Shown here piece by piece: positions 1 through 6,378 of a stretch of 6,378 nt of DNA; positions within the stretch are counted from its first letter, which is position 1, and every line of letters begins with the position of its first letter. Under the pieces are notes generated by a model, which was given only the letters and a program-made list of their open reading frames with translations, ran no database searches and was not told the origin of the DNA. The stretch comes from JBFXAM01 sp050184295 (lineage in GTDB: Bacteria > Planctomycetota > Phycisphaerae > UBA1845 > Fen-1342), in contig JBFXAM010000177.1 in the NCBI GenBank assembly GCA_050184295.1, positions 1-6,378 on the forward strand, in the 5' to 3' direction. The translations under genes were made by a program, and so were the position numbers.

Positions 1-27
1 CGCGGGAGCGTGAAGCCGCGGCGGTAG
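1..27 (+). CDS. 3' tail of an unidentified upstream gene (partial)
   Basis: The first reading frame is open from the window edge to a TAG at 25-27 and would encode only RGSVKPRR. A second frame closes at TGA 11-13. The case for a plus-strand gene ending here is contextual: a strong plus-oriented intrinsic terminator follows about 30 bases after the TAG, and no other plus-strand gene lies between. Eight codons cannot reveal a product, and the TGA at 11-13 could equally be the true stop. Confidence 0.3.
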   Translation, partial: RGSVKPRR

Positions 28-58
28 GGCGGCGCGGGAGAGCTGCAAACACGACCGC

Positions 59-96
59 ACCGGGGCGCAGCGCGAGCTGCGCCCCGGTTGTTTTTT
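59..96 (+). terminator. Rho-independent terminator, GNRA-capped
   Basis: Bases 59-71 pair perfectly with 76-88, giving a 13-bp GC-rich stem closed by a GCGA tetraloop (72-75, a GNRA loop). A T-rich run (TTGTTTTTT, 88-96) follows at once. The T run lies on the right, so the terminator acts on plus-strand transcription, presumably of the gene ending near base 27. There is no comparable T run on the minus-strand side, so it is not an obvious stop for the operon arriving from the right. Confidence 0.9.
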
Positions 97-188
97 CGGC
101 GAGATCACGCGAGTACACTGCGCGCGAAGTGATGAGTGACCACGGGGGCTCCGTCGCGTGAAGAGGCGCGGCGTCGCCCGCGGCGCAC

Positions 189-233
189 GACCGCACAGGC
201 TGGCGTGGTGGCATCCGAAGCGGACGTGCGGTC
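189..233. repeat. Short inverted repeat in the convergent gap
   Basis: GACCGCAC at 189-196 is matched by its reverse complement GTGCGGTC at 226-233, with a 29-base spacer. The ten-base word ACGACCGCAC at 187-196 also occurs directly at 51-60, just before the terminator stem. The inverted repeat lies downstream of the permease stop and could fold in the minus transcript. It has no T tract and a long loop, so it is a poor terminator candidate. The rest of 97-251 shows nothing recognisable. Confidence 0.3.
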
Positions 234-251
234 ACGGCCAGACATCGCAGA

Positions 252-2087
252 TCAAACCGACTGCCGCCGGACTGTCATGTCATAATTGCGAACGAGCGAG
301 ATGTAGATGTAGTAAGCCAGCCCAAGGTACGCCGCGAGCGAGACGAAGCTCATGACCACGCGCACCATGCGGACCGTGGCGACTTCGGTCGCGCCGGGCG
401 GTGTCGTGCTGGGCGGAAACATGGAACGCACATCGATCAGCGATGCGACGGCGGCGAACGGCGAGAACGGCCAGGTCACCGCGGCAACGGTCGCGCCGCC
501 GCCGGTGAAGAGCGCCTGCGCGCAGCCCCATAGCAGCAACGCGCCACCCATGACAACCGCGGTGCTCCACATGACCGCCTGCACCGTCTTGCGCGCGGTC
601 AGCGAGAACTGAAGCCCGACCAGGGCCGCGACGGCGCACACGCCGATCATTTGCAGAGGCACGACCAGCGCCGATTCGATGAGGATCGCGTTCGCGCCGC
701 TGGCCGGCCTGGCAAAACCTGCGACGACGAAGATGACGATGGTGATCGTCGGCACGGCGATGAGCGGCAGCGCGAACCGCACAAGCCCCTGAAGCATGCC
801 GGCGACGATGTAGCGGCTGGTGAGCGGCGTCGAAAGCAGAATCTCCATCGTCATCGATTCCTTCTCGCGCGTGAGCGACGAGGCAGCCGCGTTGGTGACG
901 ACCAGCAGGATGACGGCGAGCTCGATCCAGACGAGCGCGACGACCCACTCGCCGACGCTCGCCGGCTGAATACCCCACCAGCCGTGCATCGCCGCGTACA
1001 GCATGAGAACCGCGAGCGCGACACCCGCCACGAGATAGACGTAGCGGATGATCGAGCGCCCGCCGGCGGAGGCGCGCGTGGTGGCCTCGCGCCATGCGAT
1101 GGGGTTACTCCAGACGCGGCGCGGCTTTCGGCGGCGCTCGCCGAGCGCCTGCGGAGCGAGAAACGCCTTGATGCGATTGAGGAGCGTGGCCTCGCCCTCG
1201 CGCGCCCCGGCTCGAACGAAGAACATACTGAGCAGGATCATGGCCACCGCGGCCAGCGTCGTGATCACCATGTAGCCGTATTGCGGCCGGGCGTAGAGCC
1301 ACGCAAACGGCCAGCCGTAGTGCGCGACGTCGGAATACGCGGGCGCGGGCGTTTGTCCGGTGACGACGAGCAACGCGAGAAAGGGGTGGAGGGGCGCGAC
1401 CCAGCTCATGCCGCGGCCGCTGACGAGCGCGCCTTGCGGCGATTCGGCGAGCGGCCCCCACGCGGAGAGCCCGTAGGCGCCGATTGCAATGAGATAAACC
1501 GCGATGCCGACGAAGAACGCGAAGATCGTCTTACGCGTGCCGACGGCGAGCACGCTGATGGTGATCGCCATCGCCCCGGTGACGAGCCCGGTGGCCGCGG
1601 CCAGGCCGAAGCTCTCGAACACCTCGCGGAGCGTGACGCCGCCGTAGATCATCGTGATCGCAAAGATCGGCAGGCCGCTGAGCAGGAGCACCCAGACGAA
1701 GTAGAGGCGGCTGAGGAGCGAGCCGAGCACGATCTGCCCGCTGCTGAGCGGCGTCGTGAGGAGGATGCTGTAGGTGTTGGCGTCCTTCTCCTGGGTGATG
1801 GCGGCGGCCGTGAAGACCGGTGCGATGAACGCCATCAGAAAGAGCTGCACGAGGCTGACCCACTTGAAGATCTGGGTCGATTCCTTCGCGAGATCGGCGA
1901 GCGAGACGTTGGTGCGGCCGAGCCCGGTGCTCTGGAGCGTGATGACGAGGAAGAGGATGCCGAGATAGATCCAGCGGGCGTGGAAGTGGCGCCAGCGCTT
2001 TCCGGCGGCGCTGACGACGCGGACGAGGATCGGATTGGCGGGGATGAGCCGCCAGAGCCAGAGGCTGATGTCGCGGAGGAGCTCCAT
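252..2087 (-). CDS. ABC-2 type transporter permease, fused double-half (611 aa)
   Basis: This is the membrane-spanning part of an ABC exporter, presumably energised by the ATPase encoded just upstream. About 12 hydrophobic segments are visible, six per half: near residues 39-56, 76-97, 126-148, 160-183, 187-208, 270-292, then 349-367, 381-402, 434-458, 470-494, 501-526 and 573-598. The halves are related: NPI..R at 18-23 and 328-333; EK....T..ILL.TPL.S..IV.G at 100-122 and 408-430; a RKT motif at 185-187 and 499-501. All are offset by about 310 residues. The EK...TPL stretch after the second helix is characteristic of ABC-2 permeases. An ATG preceded by GAGGTG five bases upstream supports the start. 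It is the last gene of the minus-strand operon, 138 bases after the ATPase stop; that gap shows no terminator or convincing promoter. Substrate unknown. ABC permease is secure; membership in a Gld/Nat-like branch is inferred. Confidence 0.93.
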   Translation of the reverse strand: MELLRDISLWLWRLIPANPILVRVVSAAGKRWRHFHARWIYLGILFLVITLQSTGLGRTNVSLADLAKESTQIFKWVSLVQLFLMAFIAPVFTAAAITQEKDANTYSILLTTPLSSGQIVLGSLLSRLYFVWVLLLSGLPIFAITMIYGGVTLREVFESFGLAAATGLVTGAMAITISVLAVGTRKTIFAFFVGIAVYLIAIGAYGLSAWGPLAESPQGALVSGRGMSWVAPLHPFLALLVVTGQTPAPAYSDVAHYGWPFAWLYARPQYGYMVITTLAAVAMILLSMFFVRAGAREGEATLLNRIKAFLAPQALGERRRKPRRVWSNPIAWREATTRASAGGRSIIRYVYLVAGVALAVLMLYAAMHGWWGIQPASVGEWVVALVWIELAVILLVVTNAAASSLTREKESMTMEILLSTPLTSRYIVAGMLQGLVRFALPLIAVPTITIVIFVVAGFARPASGANAILIESALVVPLQMIGVCAVAALVGLQFSLTARKTVQAVMWSTAVVMGGALLLWGCAQALFTGGGATVAAVTWPFSPFAAVASLIDVRSMFPPSTTPPGATEVATVRMVRVVMSFVSLAAYLGLAYYIYISLVRNYDMTVRRQSV

Positions 2088-2092
2088 CGGTT

Positions 2093-2098
2093 CACCTC
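2093..2098 (-). promoter_or_regulatory. Shine-Dalgarno site of the permease gene
   Basis: On the minus strand GAGGTG lies five bases before the ATG at 2087. It is the clearest ribosome binding site in the window and fixes the permease start. The two genes upstream in the operon have only weak purine stretches before their starts, so the permease may be translated independently of the ATPase. Confidence 0.8.
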
Positions 2099-2225
2099 GC
2101 CGGAACGCGGTCGTATTGAGCGAGGGTCAACGGGCCCACACGACCCGCCCCGCGTTCGCAATCCGGATGGCGCGATCCGCGATGCTTGGGCAGGAATCGC
2201 ACCTCCAACCGCGCGTCACTCGGCG

Positions 2226-3151
<926 letters not shown>

Positions 3152-3155
<4 letters not shown>

Positions 3156-5590
3156 GGAGCGACCCCCGCCGCGGCGCCGCGGACTTCGATCGGGACGCGG
3201 ACGCGGAAGAGGCTGAGCCCGGCGCGTGAGCGCAGCGGTGCTTCGCCGACGTGGAGCGCCGCGGGCCCGGGCTCGTCGGAGAGCAGCAGCAAGACGCCCT
3301 GGGTCGTGGTCAGCCAGTGGGAGACGTCGCAGTCGACGAGCCCGGTCGTCGTCACCGCCAGCCCCAGTTGCTCATCGTCGTTCTCCGTGCAATGCAGATA
3401 GAGGTTTCGCGTGGAGAGCAGCAAGGCGGCGTCGGCGGCCGAGTCGCGCGCGGCGCCGAGCGCGGTCACCCAGATCCCGAGCATGCTGGCCCAGTCCTGA
3501 TGAAGCTTGAACAGCGTCGGCAGCGCGGGCTCGCTCTGGCCCTCCGGGTTGCGGCTCCATGCCGCCCAGCTCGTGTCGAACTTCTCGTATTCCTTCTTGC
3601 CGAGGTCGACGATGCGTTCGCCGGGCGCGAGCGCCGGGAGTTCGAGAACCAGGACGTTGTTGGATGCCGCGACGTTCGCGCGTCCGCGGTAGTCGCGCGT
3701 GAGCAAGGTCGGGCGAAAGCCGTCGCGGGCGACGCGCGGATCGACGAAGAGAAGATAGCCGCGGAGAAGCCGCACGGTGAGGTCGTTCTTGATCCAACTG
3801 GCGGGTTCGACGCGACCGCGGGCGTCGACCGCAATCTGGGCGCGGATCGCGCCGCCGAGCTCGCCGCTCCAGTGGCCTTCGAACTGCTTGAGCGTGGCGC
3901 GGAGCGGTGCGTCGAGCAGCGTCGCGCGGGCGGCGAGACCCTCGTAGCGCTGCGGCGTGGCGTAGACGGCGGCGTCGACCGCGGCGCGCGTGAGCCCGCG
4001 GACGTAATTGGTCGGGCCGGGCAGGGCGAGGTCGGCGCGCGGCTGGCGCGCCGTGCGCAGTCCGAACCAGCAGTCGGCGCGGCCCGACGCGTCACCGGCC
4101 TGGGCGTCGACGAGGCACACCGAGTCGACGCGCGACGCAATCCCCTGGGCGAGCATCACCGTGAGCACGCTGAGGACGCTCGCGACGACCGCGAAGCCCG
4201 CGAACACGGACCACGACAGGTGGGTCAGCGCGTGTTTGCGCAGCCACCACCAGCTGCCGAGCGTCGCGACCGCGATGTAGCCAATGACGAACGCCGTTGC
4301 CGCGACGATGAAAAGTCCGCCGACCTGGCGGAAGTCGATTTTTTGCGTCAGCCGGTCGTAGAGTCGCTGGGCTGTCGGGGGCAGCGGCCGGTCGCTCTCG
4401 TTCTTGACGAGTTCGGGTTTGATGCGCGGCAGGTCGAAGAGCTCGCGGAGAAAGAGGTCGCCGGCGGTCGGGCCGCTCAGCTCGCGGATGCTTCCGGCCA
4501 CGGTCACGACTCGCCCGGATCCGAAGTAGTCGATGGTGACGAGATTGAGCATCGGGCGGTCCGCGTCGCGTTCCCAGACGGTCACCGTGCCGCGTGCCGG
4601 CTGGGCCGACACGACCGCGATCGGCGGATCAAAGGCACGGTTCGTCAGGCTGCGATCGCCGAAGCGCTCAAAGAAGCGCGGAAGCGTGGTGACGGCGATG
4701 GTCCCGGCGGTGTCGGCCGTGGTCGGGGCTGGGGCGGGCGTCGCGGGCTTGAACGGCAGCAGCTCCGCCAGCGGGCTCTTTTGCACGCGCTGCCAGCTCG
4801 AACCGAGGCCGATCACGAATTGTCCGCCGGCGCGGACCCATTCGCGCAGCGCGTCGAGCTGGGCCGGCGATGCGCGGTCGGGGTTCGGCTCGTCCCAGAC
4901 GATGACGTCGACGGATTCGAGCGCCCAGCCGCGCTCTGGCAGCTCGTCGCTGGGCGCGCTGCCGACGACGATCGGACGGTAATACCCGCGCTCTTCGCCG
5001 AAGATCGGCGAGTTCGGCTCCGTCCCCGTCCCGGCGAGTGTGCGCAGCCGCGTGACCGGCCGGTCGCTGAGATCGAGAATCAGCACGCGGTCGTTGCTGA
5101 GCAGGTCGACCGCGGGCAGCGGCAACCGCGCGACGAGCGTGCCGTCCTCGTCGTGGAGCGTCACGCGCGGCGTCTGGCGCGGCGCGCCCCCCGCGGCCAG
5201 CACGTCTTCATGCGCGATGCCATAACACCAGACGCGCTTGGGTCCGACCCCCGCGGTCAGGACAATGGGTTTCTCTGTGAAGGTGACGAGATCGCCATCC
5301 AGGTCGACGCATTCGACGCGCAACTCGCCTTGGAACTGCGTTCCGCTGGTGAGCGTGAGTTCGGTGAGAATGGGAATCCACTGACCCTCGCGCACGACAT
5401 TGGGCGTCGCGGCGCCGGCGCGGAAGCCGAAGGCGGCGATGCGCGCGTCGATGTCGGAGCGCAGCGACTGGCCGAGCACGGGGCTCGTGAACGCGCACAA
5501 GGCGGCGGCGACGAGCATCACGCCGGCCGCGGCGCGGCGTCTGCTCGGCGAGCGCGACCCGGCGTCGTTGGACCATTCGAAGTGCGGCAT
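3152..5590 (-). CDS. Exported two-helix auxiliary protein of the ABC system (about 812 aa)
   Basis: No enzyme family recognised. Numbering from the ATG at 5590: an Arg-rich start (RRR at 17-19), a hydrophobic core about 20-40 and a probable signal cleavage after VLG (before Q41). A predicted beta-rich region (about 43-162) contains REGQWIPILTELTL and VECVDLDGD. A Rossmann or glutamine-amidotransferase-like segment follows (DVIVWDEP at 228-235, LREWVRAGGQFVIG at 248-261) without a visible catalytic cysteine. A Pro/Ala/Thr linker lies at 282-296. Two helices at about 424-444 and 459-481 flank a short WWWLRKH loop, then about 330 residues run to the C-terminus. By the positive-inside rule both large parts lie outside the membrane. 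The frame stays open to GTG 5674 (840 aa), with another ATG at 5665. I prefer 5590 because it gives a normal signal peptide, though its ribosome site (GGGA) is weak. It resembles GldG-type auxiliary subunits in layout only. First gene of the operon, stop overlapping the ATPase start. Confidence 0.8.
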
Positions 5591-5695
5591 GCGTTCCCGC
5601 GGACGCGAACCGGCAACCCGCACCGTGCAGCGCAGCACACCCGGCCTCCCGCGACAACAGCCCATCAGGCGCACGACGGCGTCGAGTTCGCGACT

Positions 5696-5701
5696 ATTAT
5701 A
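5696..5701 (-). promoter_or_regulatory. Candidate -10 box of the ABC operon
   Basis: The minus strand reads TATAAT, a perfect sigma-70 -10 hexamer, which stands out in such GC-rich DNA. It lies 106 bases before the preferred ATG at 5590 and 22 bases before GTG 5674. No good -35 hexamer is found at 16-18 bases spacing (GCACTC at 17), and there is no TGn extension, so activator help or a different sigma factor is possible. Transcription would start near 5689. Confidence 0.5.
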
Positions 5702-5702
5702 C

Positions 5703-5732
5703 GTGACAAGCGACGAACGAGTGCGGTATCCT
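5703..5732 (+). promoter_or_regulatory. Candidate promoter of the MATE gene
   Basis: GTGACA at 5703-5708 (five of six matches to TTGACA) is followed after 18 bases by TATCCT at 5727-5732 (four of six matches to TATAAT). Transcription would start near 5739, leaving a leader of about 200 bases before the GTG at 5941. The -35 sits directly beside the minus-strand -10 box, so RNA polymerase could hardly occupy both at once. Moderate support only. Confidence 0.4.
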
Positions 5733-5850
5733 ACCCGCCCTTCGCAAGGGGGACGTGACCCGTCGTAAGAAAGTGTCCGGTCGCGCGGTGTGCGCGTGGC
5801 GGCCCGCGGTCGGCGCCATCGCGCCGGAATTCAAGAGCGACGCACATCGT

Positions 5851-5912
5851 CGCGGGCGGTTCGTCCGTTGGGCGCCCGCACGAGTGACGGCGGGCGCGTG
5901 GGTCGCGCCCGC
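5851..5912 (+). promoter_or_regulatory. Competing stems in the MATE leader
   Basis: Four short segments can pair alternatively. Segment 1 (GCGGGCG, 5852-5858) pairs with segment 2 (CGCCCGC, 5873-5879). Segment 2 extended (GCGCCCGC, 5872-5879) pairs with segment 3 (GCGGGCGC, 5890-5897). Segment 3 extended (GCGGGCGCG, 5890-5898) pairs with segment 4 (CGCGCCCGC, 5904-5912), a perfect 9-bp stem with a TGGGT loop. The 1:2 plus 3:4 fold excludes 2:3, the logic of an attenuator. No T run follows the 3:4 stem, so it does not look like an intrinsic terminator. All segments are pure G/C and could recur by chance in GC-rich DNA. Confidence 0.3.
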
Positions 5913-5940
5913 GGCGCCTCCGTCTAACGTGCGTGAGTGT

Positions 5941-6378
5941 GTGACCTTGTCGAGTCATGCCGTTGACATCCTGAATGAGCCGCACCCCACGCGGACCCTG
6001 CTGCGCCTGTCGACGCCGATGATCGGCGTGATGCTCTCGCGCATGGCGATGGGGTTTGTCGATTTCGTCATGGTGTCGCAGCTGGGGACCGCGGCCCAGG
6101 CCGCGATCAGCCCGGCCACGCTGTTCGTCTTCGCGCTCGGCTGCCTCGGGATGGGCGTTGCGCAAGCAGTGCAGACGTTTGTCGCCCAGTCGGAAGGACG
6201 CAACGAGCCCACGCGCTGCGGCGGATTCGCGTGGCAGACGCTCTACATCTCCGCGTGCTCGGCGGTGCTGTCCACGCCGCTCATACTCACGCTCGACGTG
6301 TGGTTCGGCGGCTTCGCGCGGTCGGCCGGGCACCCGCCGGACGCGCTGCACGAGGACGTGGCTTACATTCGCGGGGGG
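5941..6378 (+). CDS. MATE-family multidrug/metabolite efflux protein, N-terminal part
   Basis: An inner-membrane exporter coupled to Na+ or H+ entry; the window edge cuts it after 146 codons, about one third of the usual 440-480 residues. Counting from GTG 5941, helix 1 (about 23-46) reads PMIGVMLSRMAMGFVDFVMVSQLG, matching the family pattern of an aspartate (D41) followed by a MVxxLG-like sequence. Helix 2 covers about 56-78. It leads into QTFVAQSEGRNEP (78-90), equivalent to the family's VAQxxGxxD loop. Helix 3 spans about 96-118, and AYIRGG at the end fits the usual start of helix 4. GTG 5941 is chosen because it puts helix 1 at the normal distance from the N-terminus; no ribosome binding site is seen before it. 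Alternative in-frame starts are GTG 5929, 5884, 5773 and 5755; the last follows AAGGGGG at once and would add 62 residues. It is divergent from the ABC operon, with no evident functional link. Confidence 0.85.
   Translation, partial: MTLSSHAVDILNEPHPTRTLLRLSTPMIGVMLSRMAMGFVDFVMVSQLGTAAQAAISPATLFVFALGCLGMGVAQAVQTFVAQSEGRNEPTRCGGFAWQTLYISACSAVLSTPLILTLDVWFGGFARSAGHPPDALHEDVAYIRGG

Larger units (their letters stand above)
5591..5940. other. Divergent intergenic region with promoters and structured leader
   Basis: This stretch separates the minus-strand ABC operon from the plus-strand MATE gene. The part nearest the operon (5591-5674) could be an N-terminal extension of the auxiliary protein if a GTG at 5674 or ATG at 5665 is used. 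Positions 5696-5732 hold overlapping candidate promoters for both directions. From 5738 to 5912 the plus strand can form several GC-rich stems: CCCTT/AAGGG at 5738-5750, CGGCGC/GCGCCG at 5811-5826, and a competing set at 5851-5912. The MATE reading frame is open upstream as far as a TGA at 5704-5706, so part of this stretch might instead be coding. Confidence 0.55.

Noticed and set aside
228..261. Possible T/A-rich termination site for the minus-strand operon just beyond its stop
   Set aside because: The only inverted repeat (189-233) has a 29-base loop and no T run in the minus direction, so no intrinsic terminator can be claimed for the operon.
158..355. A 65-codon plus-strand frame starting with GTG, containing several cysteines
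   Set aside because: The CxxC-like spacing (CHNCERARCRC) looked like a small zinc protein, but this part lies opposite the permease C-terminus. The composition is otherwise Arg-rich and no ribosome site precedes the GTG.
2161..2168. ATCCGGAT palindrome in the ATPase-permease gap
   Set aside because: Eight bases is too short and isolated to support a binding site.
3251..5758. An 835-codon plus-strand open frame opposite the auxiliary protein gene
   Set aside because: Same low-complexity charged composition and no recognisable fold, while the opposite strand has a signal peptide, membrane helices and an operon overlap.
5731..6351. A 206-codon minus-strand open frame opposite the MATE gene
   Set aside because: Arg/His-rich translation with no domain; the plus strand here reads clear MATE helices.

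Overview
The window is GC-rich (by eye roughly two thirds G+C) and bacterial. It holds three complete genes on the minus strand, the 5' part of a fourth gene on the plus strand, and probably the last few codons of a fifth gene at the left edge. The minus-strand set pairs an ABC ATPase reading YVPDFFGAYEDM after Walker A, a fused permease whose halves each begin with an NPI..R motif, and a large exported auxiliary protein. I associate this combination with Planctomycetota, possibly the Phycisphaerae side. That assignment is inference from family resemblance; there is no rRNA or other marker gene here.

Layout. Positions 1-27 probably end a plus-strand gene, followed by a strong rho-independent terminator at 59-96. 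Positions 97-251 are non-coding. The minus-strand operon is transcribed from right to left: an auxiliary membrane protein (start near 5590, stop 3152), an ABC ATPase overlapping it by 4 bases (3155 to 2226), then, after a 138-base gap, a 12-helix ABC-2 type permease (2087 to 252). Positions 5591-5940 lie between divergent genes. They carry a perfect TATAAT hexamer for the minus operon, a plausible plus promoter beside it, and a structured leader with competing hairpins. From about 5941 to the window end runs the N-terminal part of a MATE-family efflux protein, cut by the edge.

How they work together. The three minus-strand genes look like one ABC-2 type export system. The ATPase drives the fused two-half permease, and the auxiliary protein places two large domains outside the cytoplasmic membrane around a two-helix hairpin. 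The layout recalls Gld-type systems (GldA, GldF and the GldG-like auxiliary family), but the substrate cannot be read from the sequence. The divergent MATE gene is a second, independent cation-coupled exporter.

I found no tRNA, rRNA, CRISPR array, insertion sequence or phage gene. The less ordinary points are the internal duplication of the permease, the replaced Q-loop residue of the ATPase, the paired extracytoplasmic cysteines of the auxiliary protein, and the alternative stems before the MATE gene. None of these amounts to clear proof of a new system.
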